Source: Glomus cerebriforme
Taxonomy: Eukaryota; Glomeromycota; Glomeromycetes; Glomerales; Glomeraceae
Direction: 5' to 3'
DNA length: 44,031 nt
Assembly (NCBI GenBank): GCA_003550305.1
Contig: QKYT01000022.1
Coordinates: 376,267-420,297 of the forward strand
The notes beneath the pieces are model-generated. The model worked only from the letters and a program-made list of their open reading frames with translations, searched no databases and had not been told where the DNA came from. The position numbers and the translations under genes are program-made. This document shows positions 14,026 to 25,324 of the stretch, piece by piece (position 1 is the stretch's first letter; the number at the start of each line of letters is the position of its first letter).

Positions 14026-15767
14026 TGGGGGCAACTCTCCCTGCTAATCCTTATGCCCATTTCTCTGAAGAAGTTTTGGAAAGAAAAGTTGCACTTTTTA
14101 GACATTTTGTTCTAAGAAAGTAGTTTTTTAGTCTTAGAAAAAGTTGCTCTACGATGCTGGACTTAACTAAAGAGATTTAGAAAATTTGTTATTTAGTGTC
14201 TAGCACACTAAGTTTCTCCGCAAGTCAGGTCAATATAATTTTCAGTCACCTACATCTTTCTCAAAAGTTATTACCTGAGCGGTTTTTTGGTATTCTAAGG
14301 TACGCTCTATATGCACAAGACGACTGGGTTGGACTTATGGCTGCTTCTGGTGAATCCTGAAGTAGGTCTAACGCAGAATTTCTTTGAAAGTTAAGCAGTT
14401 TTTCGCAAGTTGTCATATGGGTTTGAATCAGCTAGAAGAGGCTTTTCTGACATATAAGTTTGGTATTTTATTCCCTTTAATTTAATTTGTAATTTCATTT
14501 TTGTTGGTAGAAAGGTGGTAGGACATCAGTTTTTTTGGGCTCGTGAAGACAAATACCAAACTGATTAAAAATCTGTATTCTTTGGTGGGGAAATTATTTT
14601 TAGTTATTGCTTTAATTTTTTTCTAAACTCACCATTGTTTTTGAATTTCTGGTAGGAGATGGGAGGGTACCTGAAAAATTGATTGACAGCTGATTATCTG
14701 TTGATGATTGGTTCCATTGTTGTAATACATTCTCTTATTTATTTCACTGTGGTGATCCTTATTTTTGCCCCTTAAAGTGATGTCATGATTTGTTGTATTA
14801 GAAAATTAAAAAACAGAATAAAAGGTGCGGAAGACATGGGTACAATGTCAAGGTGCACTACCATAGGGTCTTGGAGGGTATTTGGTCAGGTGTTCTTGAT
14901 GTTGTTTTTTGCAATAGTTATATCAAGGATAAAGATTCTTCGATAGGAACAAGCTGGATGGTCAAGGTCTAAGACGAATTCACTCTTTAGTAAGCAGTCA
15001 ACTCGATTCTCAGGAGAATGTTCAGTGATGCCATGAGGAATTGGCCTATTTCAGAGGACTACTATTGGATTGGAAGAGGAGGATAGATACTGGATGATGG
15101 CCTTCAGACAAGACAGTATTAGTAGTTGACTTGATTCATCTGGAGCATCTGTTAGGACAATTTGGTATCAGTGAAGGTAGGGTAGAGGAATAGAGATGGG
15201 ATTAGCTTAGTTTCTTTTTTGTATTCTAGTTCTAGTTAATTAGGTAGGTTCTTCTTTCTAAAGGTTGGTACTAGCAACCAGCCTCTATAAATTTTTTTAC
15301 AATAGTTAGGAAAGCTATTATAATGTATCTAGCTAGTTTGAAGACCTGAGTATGATCGTGAGTATCCTATGTTTTGAAAACTGGTACTAGCAGCCGATTT
15401 CTATAACTTTATTAATATTTCATGCTAGTTTGAAGACCCAGGAGATTGTGAGGAAATTCAGATGAACTGGGCATAGGGCATTTCCATTGACAGAGAGATA
15501 CGGAAAAATTGATTGAAGATTTTTATTTAGTTTTTGACACTGGGATATGGGGTGATTTAGAGTCTATCCTATCTAAGGTGGTCGAGGCTACCTGACCGTA
15601 TTCTGAGGACCTATATTACGTAAGTATGACAAGTTGGGATTTTCTACTTTTAGTATAAGGTCTTATTTCTGCAAAGTGTGTTATTTCTCATTTATATGGT
15701 ACGGTAAAACGTGTCTTAATTTTGATTAATAAAAATTTGCTTAGTCAGCTTATCTTCAAAAAAAAAA
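14026..15767 (+). mobile_element. Long non-coding retroposon, copy L
   Basis: A block of about 1.74 kb with higher G+C than its surroundings. It is flanked by a direct repeat, ATATACATTTTTTTT, at 14011-14025 and 15768-15782. It ends in AATAAA (about 15729) followed some 28 bases later by a run of A. Target duplication plus A-tail is the hallmark of LINE-type target-primed reverse transcription. No reading frame of useful length is present, so it is non-autonomous. It is homologous throughout to 17370-19054 in the opposite orientation, and its core (about 14653-14690, GGAGATGGGAGGGTACC) also matches 26712-26735. It contains an internal duplicated unit of about 110 bp (about 15262-15460, each ending in CTAGTTTGAAGACC). 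The family is not one I recognise. Confidence 0.75.
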
Positions 15768-15782
15768 ATATACATTTTTTTT

Positions 15783-16509
15783 ATGTGAGAAAGGTTTAAA
15801 AAAAAAAATTAATATACATTTTATCTAAAAATATTTTTAAGCTAATTGATAATTAAATATTAGCTGATTTATGTAAAAATAAATAATTTTTTTAAAGTTT
15901 AGGCAAACTTTAATATTATTATTTAGTTGAATATTTTATATATGATTGATAGTTTATAAATAGTCCATTTTAATTGCTAAATATTAAATAAAATTAGATC
16001 TAATTTTGGCTAATTATTATTAAAAAAACTGGTAAAAATAATATTAACAATTTGTATAAACTAACTGCCATTTGCTAATATATCAATCTTCAAATAATAA
16101 TAAAATTTTGATTTTAATTAAAAAAATTAGTATTAAAATTAATAAAATTCAACTTTACAATACAAATAACTTTTGTTCTAGATTATTATATGATAATGGG
16201 AAAGCCAAGTTTGGTGAAAAAATCTATTCAAGCAGGACATAAAATATTTTGGGTAGAGATGGTCAAAAATTCACGTGAAAGGAAGAAGGTCAAGAGAGAA
16301 TGAAAAATAAATCCTTAAAGAAATAACAAGGACTAATTGATAAGAGGAACTGAGTCAATAGGCCAAATGTCTAGAGAGAGAAATTCCTGATGAAAAGAAA
16401 AATCTAAGACATCATGATTCAGGTGTTTTGACTAGGAAACTGCAATAAAATCCAGAAGATGAATTTTAAATTGGTCAAATAGAACTGAAAAATTGGTATG
16501 TGATAAGGG
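15783..16509. other. Spacer between inverted retroposon copies
   Basis: A+T-rich DNA followed, from about 16190, by a less A+T-rich patch without a convincing ORF. The short retroposon 16527-16910 is inserted just beyond it. The patch may be part of an older repeat. Confidence 0.4.
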
Positions 16510-16526
16510 TCGATATTGGTAAAGTT

Positions 16527-16910
16527 TTTTTTTTATCTTTAATAGCATACTTTATTTAATAAAATTATTGATATTCAAAACAAATATGTACATAAATAAA
16601 ATATACAGATCTCATCTCTATCTAGTTTACATAAATAAAAATTTAAAAAGTAAAAACTAATCTAAATTCCTACACTATAAATCTAATATAAAAACATATC
16701 TAATATTAATAAGAGGTAGCAACCAGATTGACTATTCCAAGAGTATCCCCTCCAATCCCTTAAATTAAGTTAAAGGATAGTTAAATTCTAATACCTTGAA
16801 CTGTCAGATCCATCAAAGGAACCATTTGGTTCAAAAGTTTTATCCAGAAGGTTTCTAAGAAAAATGCTTTTGAAAGCAAGTTCAGAACATTAGCTAAGGT
16901 CAATGATGGA
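16527..16910 (-). mobile_element. Short retroposon or 5'-truncated processed copy, A-tail on minus strand
   Basis: Flanked by the 17-base direct repeat TCGATATTGGTRRAGTT at 16510-16526 and 16911-16927 (16 of 17 identical). The insert begins on the plus strand with a T run, that is, an A-tail on the minus strand, and has AATAAA about 20 bases before it. On the minus strand the first 125 or so bases are open for about 42 codons before a stop, which would fit the 3' end of a spliced transcript plus its 3' UTR, or the tail of a LINE. I do not recognise the peptide. Confidence 0.65.
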
Positions 16911-16927
16911 TCGATATTGGTAGAGTT

Positions 16928-17352
16928 ATGCTTTAATAAATTTATAATATATAATTTTAACTAAAATTATGTCAATTTTGGCTGAAATTGTGAAATCAGA
17001 CCTTAATTTTCACAATTATCTGCAATATTGCTTTATTTATAATGTTAAAATTTTCTGTTATTTTGTATTATATAATTAAGCTGGAATTGTATTACATTAT
17101 ATTTATATTTAATTAATATTTAAAATAAAAGAAAGGTAGAATAAAATGTAAGATATAAAAATAAAAATTATGCAAATTGATAATTTAAGATGATAATAAA
17201 TAAAAAAATACTATTATATATTTTAATATATTACTAGTAAAATTATATGAATCAACAAAATAAATATTATATTTAATATATAATTTGTGATAATTGAGAT
17301 CTTTTATTTATTAAAAAAATAATATATAATGGCTTATAAAAATAATACATCA
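16928..17352. other. Gene-free A+T-rich DNA
   Basis: Only A+T-rich sequence without coding character or recognisable repeats is seen here, up to the target duplication of retroposon copy R. Confidence 0.5.
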
Positions 17353-17369
17353 CTATAGTATTATTTATT

Positions 17370-19054
17370 TTGAAATACTAATTATCTTTATTGAAATAAA
17401 TTCAGTAATTTTATGCATATAGGTAGACTACAAAGTAATATAGATATTGTATATACATCTTCTAAAAGAAAAGTGTCACTTATCACACTTATGTAATATG
17501 AGTCCTTGGAGTGGAAACTGAAACAAGACCCTCCTTAGATAGTTAATATGTTCTGATTCTCTCCCGTATCCCACTAGCACCAAAAATAAAAATTTCCAAC
17601 CAGTCCTTCCAAATCTTCCTACAAGATGAATATTTTTTGCTCAGTTCACCTGAATTTCCTCTCAATACTCTTGGGTCTTCAAACTAGCACAAAATATTGA
17701 TGAGATTATAGAGATCAGATGCTAGTATTAACTTCCAGAACAATGGGTACCAAAACTCACAAATGGGTTTTCAAATTAGTACGAAATATTTTAAGAAGAA
17801 TTATAGATGCTGGCTACTAGTATTAACATCCAGAAAGAAAATAACTATCTAAAATACTAAACTAAAGATACAAAAAAGAAACTAAACCTATTGCTACCTC
17901 TACAACTTTCCTACTAAAACTGGTATCTGGTCATCCTAATGGATGCTCCAGATGAATTAAGATAACTACTTATATTATCTCATCTAAAGGCCATCACTAA
18001 GTACCTAATTAACCCAACTTGAAAACTTCAAATCCAACTGTTTCAGTAGGATTTTCCTCAAAATAAGCTAATTTCTAACAGTCTGGACTATCTTTATTCA
18101 GTAAATCAAGATAACTTTTTACCTAGGGTTAATGAATTACTTTTGATCTTATTTAAGAATCTTCATTCTTGATATATCTATTGTGAAAAGAAAATTGATC
18201 TTATTCCTATACATCCAAACTGATTCTACCCATACCATATACTTGACCATGCATTTTCAACATCTTTCACACCTTTTATTTCTTTTTGTTAAATTTTCTA
18301 ACAATTATAATGACGTCATCTTAAAAGGCAAAAATAGGGATCATTACTGTAAAACAAAAAACCAGAAAATGTGTTACAACAAGGAAACTAATCATCAACA
18401 GATGATTAGCTGTCAATCAAAATTTCCAGTATCCCTACACCTCCCGCCAGAGGAACTGCTTCAATATGATGAAAATTCTAGTGTTAAGGAAACTAGAAAA
18501 ATTCAAAAGGTATATAAAAAATCCAACGCCAGTTCAAAATTTATCTTTACGAATCTGAAAATCTTGATATCCTATTACCAAAAATGAAAATAAAAATTTA
18601 TAAAAGGTAAATTTTCACTAAACTTATATATCAGAAAAGCCTCTTTCTGTTATACTAAATCTATGTGTCAACTCTGTGAAAAGTGCAATACTACCAAAGA
18701 AATTCCATATTAGGCTCACTTTTAAATCTATTAAGAGTAGTCACAAGTCCAACCCATCTGTCTTGTGCATGTAAAGGGTACCTTAGAATACTAAACAGCC
18801 TTTTAAGTATTAACGTAGAGAAGAACATAGGTGACTGAAAGTTATCATAAACCTGACTTGCTGAGAAACTTGATGTGCCGAAAACTATAATCCAAACTTT
18901 CTAAATCTTTTTAGTTAACTTCAGCAACATAAAGTAACTTTTCCTAAGACTAAAAGATTATTTTCTTAAAATAAAATAGCCAAAAAGTACAACTTTTCTT
19001 TCCAAAACTTCTTCAGAAAAATGGGCATAGGGATCAGCAGAGAGTGTTGCCCTT
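17370..19054 (-). mobile_element. Long non-coding retroposon, copy R (inverted relative to copy L)
   Basis: Flanked by a perfect 17-base direct repeat, CTATAGTATTATTTATT, at 17353-17369 and 19055-19071. The 5' end is at 19054 (GGGCAACACTCTCTGC on the minus strand, matching GGGCAACTCTCCCTGC of copy L). The 3' end at 17370 has AATAAAG but no remaining long A-run. Conserved blocks run in the same order as in copy L, including the duplicated CTAGTTTGAAGACC unit (here about 17670-17840) and the core near 18410-18450. The ORF at 18183-18587 is antisense to the element and is not coding. Confidence 0.75.
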
Positions 19055-19285
19055 CTATAGTATTATTTATTAAATTGTATATTTATCAATTATATGATTA
19101 TATATCAATATAATATTTATTATATATATAATATATATTCATTTTATTTTAATTATACAATATTTATTAAAATCATGATATATTACTTTTGCAAGTTTTG
19201 TATCATTATAAAAATCAATATTTTTTTTTAAAAAAAAAAGAAAAATTATTACTAAAAAATTAACTAATAAAAATATTGTTTACTA

Positions 19286-20640
19286 TTAGATATATCTTCC
19301 TTTAGTATTAATAATATTTTGGATCTTTTCTGACATTATCTTTATTAATTTAGTATATTTCTTTAATGATATTTTATTCTAAATTTTAGAAATATACTTC
19401 TACAATACATTTTTTTTCCTAATTTTAATATTTAATGCCCTAAGTTGATGGTTAATATCATTTCAAAGATACTTAATAGGATTGAGATCAGATGATTGCA
19501 GTAGCTATAATAAAACTTCAATATTATTATTTTCAAATTATTGCTTAATGAATATGACAGTATGTTTGGGATCATTGTTTTGTTGAAAAATAATATTCCT
19601 AATACTTAAGTCATAGTATCAAAGCATCTCCATAAAGTCTTCTTTCGATATTTTGTGATATAATTTTACATCTAACTCTTTCTCAATTTTGCATAAAAAA
19701 CCTATACTATAAGAAGTAAAACACCCCATATGAAAATACTTTTATCACCAAATTTGACTGTAGATTTAATATGAGCATCTTTAAGTAATTCACCTTTTTT
19801 TTAGCAATATTAACATTTGTCTGAACTGAATATTTAAAATTTAGACTCATTAGATTATACTTTTTAGCAAAATTCAAAAGCCATTGTCAAAATATTTCAT
19901 CATGAACAAAATTAATTATAACGGTCATAATTTTTACTAATAAAACATATGAATTACGTCAAATTACGTCTTTGTATTATGTTAGTCATAATTCAAAAAA
20001 ATCTATTTCATAGGGAAGTATACATTAGACCAGGGTTGGGAAATTAGTACAGTTAGTACAGTTTAGTACAGTTTAGTACAGTTAGTACATATAATAATTA
20101 ATATAAAATTTAGTACAGTACAGTACAAGTACAGGGACAAATTTTACCTAGTACATACAAATTTCCCAACCCTGCATTAGACCATACAATCTTGTTTCAG
20201 TTACTTATTATCCAATCTTTATAATTTATACTTTTTAGCAAATTTAAGGTATTTTTCATAGTATTTTTGGATAAAGTGACTTCTTATACTTTATTTTAGT
20301 TATTAAACCTTTTCTTTTTAATACTCTGCATATAATTTTAGGGCAGATTTTAATTTCATTATTAGTTTGTAGAGAATTCTTTAATTAAACAGCTGTTAAA
20401 TACTTACCTATTATTAAATATCTTATAATGATATACTCATTACATTTATTTAACTTTTATAGTCAACCTGAATATTGCTTATTTTTAATATTATTACCAG
20501 TTTTTTCATTTTTTTTTAAGCCTTAGAATAGTTGTATGACTTTCATATCCAATTTTAGCAGTAATTTCTTATGAGATAAAACCTCTTTCAAGTATCATAA
20601 CTGCTTGTACTCTTTATTCTATGATAAGTTTCAACTTTAG
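19286..20640 (-). pseudogene. Tc1-like DD34E transposase, inactivated
   Basis: Translating the minus strand in pieces gives the order of a Tc1 transposase. An N-terminal helix-turn-helix-like part comes first (ILERGFIS, ITAKIGYESHTTILRLKKK, about 20610-20500). The catalytic core follows, with SNESKF (about 19842-19860), IFIWG, FQQNNDPKHT (about 19560-19587), NNNIEVLL and SSDLNPIKYL (about 19465-19495); the stop is at 19286-19288. The expected catalytic triad D-D-E reads N (19849-19851), N (19577-19579) and K (19472-19474). The last two are spaced with 34 residues between them, as in DD34E enzymes. Many stops and frameshifts, plus an inserted MITE, confirm that it is dead. The family assignment rests on motif order, which is distinctive. 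Confidence 0.8.
20031..20174. mobile_element. 144-bp hAT-like MITE with perfect 8-bp target duplication
   Basis: Inverted ends CAGGGTTGGGAAATT at 20031-20045 and their complement ending at 20174. It is flanked by the 8-bp direct repeat CATTAGAC (20023-20030 and 20175-20182). An 8-bp duplication and a YAGGG start are typical of the hAT superfamily. The interior is made of repeated TTAGTACAG units. It sits inside the Tc1-like transposase pseudogene, so it is younger than that element. Confidence 0.85.
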
Positions 20641-20918
20641 TTTATAAAAGAAAAAAAAACAAATTTTTTTAAAGAATATAAATGTAAAAATATTTTTATT
20701 ATTATATTTATTATTAATTATAATGAAAAAAACTTTTTTTACTAATTGGATATTTTTTTTTCAAAAAACTGCAAAAGTAATGCACCATGGTTTAAAGAAA
20801 AAAAGTGATGTAATAGTAATTTTTTATTATATAAGTAAGGTATACTTTTTTAAAAATCCACATTTATATTGTTTATTTTGAAAATATTAAATTAAACGGA
20901 TTTGTTTTAATCAGCAAC

Positions 20919-21956
20919 ATATGCGCCAATTTGTGGAATTATGTGCCACATCCACAAAATAGATTTGCCAAATGAAAGCAATGTTAAAAGTCATGTGATA
21001 ATGATGGATCTACATCATCTGATGCGCAAAATCAATTATTTATTTGAACTTTAATTTTTTTTAATAGAAGTAACATTAAAATTATAAAATCGGAATATAA
21101 TTCTCATGACAAAATTGCGAATATCTTGGGTTATACATATGGTAGACGGATGAATTTACATTCATTTGAAAGAAGAAAANNNNNNNNNNNNNNNNNNNNN
21201 NNNNNNNNNNNNNNNNNNNNNNNNNNNNNNNNNNNNNNNNNNNNNNNNNNNNNNNNNNNNNNNNNNNNNNNNNNNNNNNNNNNNNNNNNNNNNNNNNNNN
21301 NNNNNNNNNNNNNNNNNNNNNNNNNNNNNNNNNNNNNNNNNNNNNNNNNNNNNNNNNNNNNNNNNNNNNNNNNNNNNNNNNNNNNNNNNNNNNNNNNNNN
21401 NNNNNNNNNNNNNNNNNNNNNNNNNNNNNNNNNNNNNNNNNNNNNNNNNNNNNNNNNNNNNNNNNNNNNNNNNNNNNNNNNNNNNNNNNNNNNNNNNNNN
21501 NNNNNNNNNNNNNNNNNNNNNNNNNNNNNNNNNNNNNNNNNNNNNNNNNNNNNNNNNNNNNNNNNNNNNNNNNNNNNNNNNNNNNNNNNNNNNNNNNNNN
21601 NNNNNNNNNNNNNNNNNNNNNNNNNNNNNNNNNNNNNNNNNNNNNNNNNNNNNNNNNNNNNNNNNNNNNNNNNNNNNNNNNNNNNNNNNNNNNNNNNNNN
21701 NNNNNNNNNNNNNNNNNNNNNNNNNNNNNNNNNNNNNNNNNNNNNNNNNNNNNNNNNNNNNNNNNNNNNNNNNNNNNNNNNNNNNNNNNNNNNNNNNNNN
21801 NNNNNNNNNNNNNNNNNNNNNNNNNNNNNNNNNNNNNNNNNNNNNNNNNNNNNNNNNNNCATATTTAATTTAGGTTTGTATAACGTAAATCCTATTTTAT
21901 AGCTAAATTTTTATCAAAATCTTAATTTAGGCCAATTCCACAGATCGGCGGATATG
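20919..21956. mobile_element. Possible TIR-bounded element interrupted by the assembly gap
   Basis: CATATGCGCCAATTTGTGGA (from 20919) and, on the minus strand from 21956, CATATCCGCCGATCTGTGGA form an inverted repeat of about 26 bases with only a few differences. The interior is mostly unknown because of the N run, so neither the content nor a target duplication can be judged. Confidence 0.4.
21180..21859. other. Assembly gap (680 N)
   Basis: An unbroken run of N. Any apparent ORF across it is an artefact. Isolated N also occur at 22483, 40811, 41073 and 41157. Confidence 0.99.
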
Positions 21957-22280
21957 AATCACGTGATTTATCATTTCAAAAATTTTAGTACGTTACTTTT
22001 TACTTTTATGAACTACTGTACCACTGTACAGTCAAAAAGTTTATTATAAAAATAATGTATACATATAATAATTATTGAGTATTTAAAGTTTTAAAATTTA
22101 TTTAATAAGATCTAATTTATGAAGATACTCTGAAATGAATAACTATATATGAGTTTTTATAATACTAAACATATTTTAATGCAATTTAATTCTCATCAAA
22201 TAATTCTTTTTTGAGTTAATCTTGCTCTTGCTATTTAATAAAATTGTTCAGATCTTTTTTATGAAAGATTTTAGGAGTTT

Positions 22281-22680
22281 GCTATTTATCACCGCCGGTG
22301 ATCATCACCGGTGTTTTCAAATTTGGTAATTCCGGTAATTCCGGCCAAAATTTAAGTGATCGACAAAATAATTTCCATTTTTGGAATCTTGTGTAACCCA
22401 AATTTCAATTTCGGAGAGAAATAAAATTGCCTTTTTTTGAATTGTGTAACGTTACCTAAGATTCCATAAAAGGATATTCCGANCAGCGTTAAAGGTTTGG
22501 CCAAAATTAAGGGCGTGACGACTAACATGTGACGAATAGACTTTCACACCTCGAAAAAATTCTGTCCCTGAAATAAATAGTAAAAATTGAAAACTGGGGG
22601 ATGTGACACGGTGTGATGAATTATTATATATATAAAAGTCACGTGATTACCGGTGATGATCACCGGCGGTGATTCATAGC
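22281..22680 (+). mobile_element. 400-bp MITE, family A copy 1, with 32-bp TIRs
   Basis: Begins GCTATTTATCACCGCCGGTG and its minus-strand end begins GCTATGAATCACCGCCGGTG. The TIR is about 32 bases with two mismatches, and contains further short palindromes (CACCGGTG). The interior matches the MITE at 25911-27482: CCGGCCAAAATTTAA-type start, GAATCTTGTGTAACCC, AATTTCAATTTCGGAGAGAAA, AACGTTACCTAAGAT, GGATATTCC, CAGCGTTA, AATAAATAGTAAAAATTGAAAAC and AAGTCACGTGAT. No ORF is present. Flanks (gttt / aatt) show no clear duplication. Confidence 0.75.
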
Positions 22681-22682
22681 AA

Positions 22683-23733
22683 TTTTAAAGATTTTAATAT
22701 ATTTTTCATATTGCTCTTTTTGTACTTTGATTGTAAAGCTATATTTTGAATAATAAATATTAAATTCTAATCCTTTAGAATATTTAGAAACTTTCAAGAA
22801 ATTTAATCTATAATTTTCAGATAGGCCAAAATACTTTATTATAATTTTTCAATATAATTATTTATATTTATATTTATAACAAAATAAATACCAGGTATCA
22901 CTTTTTACATTACCAAAAAATACTTGTTATAAATGGCCTTTTTTGCAATACTATAATTAATCCCATATTTTCCTTAATTTTTCCATTAAATTCCAATCTC
23001 TATCAATCTTATAATTTGTATTTTTTGTATACTGTATATTGACCTTGATTTTCTACTTTTTCCTATCACTACTTGGATTTGAACTTGTGATGATTACACA
23101 AGTTATACATTTGTTATTGCTATGTATGAGTGGATTCCAGACTTCTGCTTTATATATCCTTTCAGTAATAGCAATTTTTAAGCAATCATCCAATCATTAG
23201 TAGTGTAGGAGTGATAGTTCATAGTTTATATAGTACATTGTCTTCTAATTAAAATTTTTTTGTTAGTATTAGATAATATATGCTGACTAACGAAAAAAAA
23301 AATAATAAAAAATAGAAATTAATATATTTGATTTATATTTTTCGATTGATTTTTATATATAATTCTTATAACAAATCTAGATTTCTTACGTCATATAATA
23401 TCGACCAAAATAATAAAATTACTAACTATTTAAATATTAAACAATAAAACAAATGCCCAATTTGATTCTTTTAGTAAGAGAATCAAAATCGGATCGGTGG
23501 TCAAGAAGAAATTGTTTATCAAATATTTGACATTTTTTTACATATATTTATGTATAAAACTTAGTTACATATGTTATATTTTCAGTGATATTAAAAATTT
23601 CATAATACACGGATTGCGCAATCATAAATATGCATACGTCAAGTTTTGTAACTTTCTCCACATTTCATTCATATATCTGATAGTCTTAAAATTTGGTCTA
23701 ACTTTCTTGAAGTTATAAAATCTATGATATATA
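22683..23733. other. Intergenic region and presumed promoter side of the ceramide synthase gene
   Basis: A+T-rich with no credible gene; the ORF 23497-23718 has no recognisable features. A TTACGTCA site (about 23388), an ATF/CREB-like sequence, lies roughly 340 bases upstream of the start codon of the next gene; its use is not shown. Confidence 0.45.
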
Positions 23734-25324
23734 ATGTCGTTAAAAACAAGTATTCTTCAAACTGATAGGGTGAACAAAAAAGCAGCCAAAAAGTTAAATT
23801 TTTTGGCAGAAGTTTCCAGTTATCTTGTGAACCATCAAATAGGTGAAAAATTTAGCTTTTTGAAATTTTAATACCATATATTATATTTAAACCTAAAAAA
23901 TAATTTTCGAGCCTTTTTTTTTGACTTAGATTTCCCTATATCTGTCTTAGCGATTCTTATATTAGCATATTTGTTTTTTCCCGGAACACAAAAATTCTTC
24001 TTCCTTCAATATATTGAAGATCCAAAAACCGGTTCTTATAAGAAAGGAAAAGATGACGCGTATTTTGTTTTCACTTGGGTTGTTTTTTTTACTTTCTTCC
24101 GTGCTGCTATAATGGAATATATATTTATACCTACAGCAAAACTTTGTGGAATAAAGAAAAATGGGCAACGAACAAGGTTTGCTGAACAAGGATGGTCATT
24201 TTTGTATTATTCTATTTTCTGGACACTCGGTATGGTGAGTAAGACTATAAAAGACCCAGAAATTTAACCACAATTAATTTCGTCTTACCCCAAATTTGCA
24301 ATTGGAATAAAGAGACATGTATAATGAAAAAGGGTTTGACGAATTAAGAACGAATTAATTGATTGGGTTTATGAATTCTTTCCTTGCTTATTGAATTGAT
24401 TTAGTATATAATGTCCAAATCACCTTATTGGTTTGATACTACATATTTTTGGAAAGGTTATCCACATGTTGAAATGCCGGGCCTTCTCAAATGGTATTAT
24501 CTGGTACAATTAGCTTTTTGGATTCAACAAGTTTTTGTCATTAATATTGAAAAGAGACGAAAAGATTATGCCGAAATGGTGGCTCATCATGCAATTACTA
24601 TTTCGTTAATTCTTTGTTCTTATTCAATGAATTGGACTCGAATTGGAAATGCTGTTCTATGCGTTATGGATTTTGTAGACATTTTATTACCAGTAAGTCA
24701 ATTAATTTAATTTAAATTTTCTTTGATCTATTTATTATGGTTTACTTTAATTTAATTAATTTAATTTCTTTTATGTCTGTAAAGTTTGCTAAAATGTTAA
24801 AATATTGTGGATTCAATACACTGTGTGATATTGTATTTGGATTCTTTATGTTATCGTGGGTGGTGACACGGCACTATATTTATGGGCGTATAATATACAG
24901 CACTTGGGCTGAATCTACACAATTTGTAGAACTTAAATGGGTTCCAGAAGAAGAACACTTTTATTCAAAAAATACACAAAGATTTTTCATTACTCTTTTT
25001 TTATTATTACAATTACTAATTTATTTTTGGTTTTATTTGATTTGTCATGTCGCATATCGAGTAATCAAAGGAGATAATGCACATGATAATCGAAGTGATG
25101 AATCTGAACGGTAGGCATATAATTACAACAATTACTGAGTTTTTGCGTCTTTTTAAATAAAATTTTCTAATTTTAGAGAAGAAGCCGAAGCAAATATTAA
25201 TCCCGGACAAACATATGATTCTACCTCTGAGGACAATTCAGACTCAAGTAGTGAAGATAATAACTCTGAGAGTTCTGTTTCACAAATTGAAGGCGGTGAA
25301 GACTACAAATTAAAAAAAAACTGA
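23734..25324 (+). CDS. LAG1: LAG1/LAC1-type ceramide synthase (TLC domain)
   Basis: Exons 23734-23842, 23930-24234, 24405-24692, 24785-25110 and 25177-25324 join in phase to 391 residues; introns are 87, 170, 92 and 66 bases with GT-AG ends. The enzyme N-acylates sphingoid bases with fatty acyl-CoA in the ER. The membrane part starts at residue 37. Family signatures are DDAYFVF (78-84), FRAAIMEY, TRFAEQGW, WYYLVQLAFWIQQ, the Lag motif with HH at 199-200 through LCVMDFVD (223-230), AKMLKY, and LCDIVFGFFMLSW. Exon 1, a short basic N-terminus, is supported by the perfect phase joining G|AT at the splice. The tail (about 343-391) is rich in Ser, Asp and Glu with CK2-type sites, and ends KLKKN, which fits a KxKxx ER-retrieval signal. 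Length is usual for fungal Lag1. No defect is seen. Confidence 0.92.

Larger units (their letters stand above)
19174..20789 (-). mobile_element. Dead Tc1/mariner-type transposon with inverted terminal repeats
   Basis: The ends carry an inverted repeat: CATGATATATTACTTTTGCA at 19174-19193, and on the minus strand CATGGTGCATTACTTTTGCA at 20770-20789 (17 of 20 identical). Between them on the minus strand lies a degenerate Tc1-like transposase, interrupted by the MITE at 20031-20174. The exact outer borders and TA duplication cannot be fixed from sequence alone. Confidence 0.65.

Noticed and set aside
18183..18587. 134-aa plus-strand ORF
   Set aside because: It is antisense to retroposon copy R, not conserved as an ORF in copy L, and has no motif.
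21126..21902. ORFs running through the N block on both strands
   Set aside because: They exist only because N translates as X; the flanking residues show no family.
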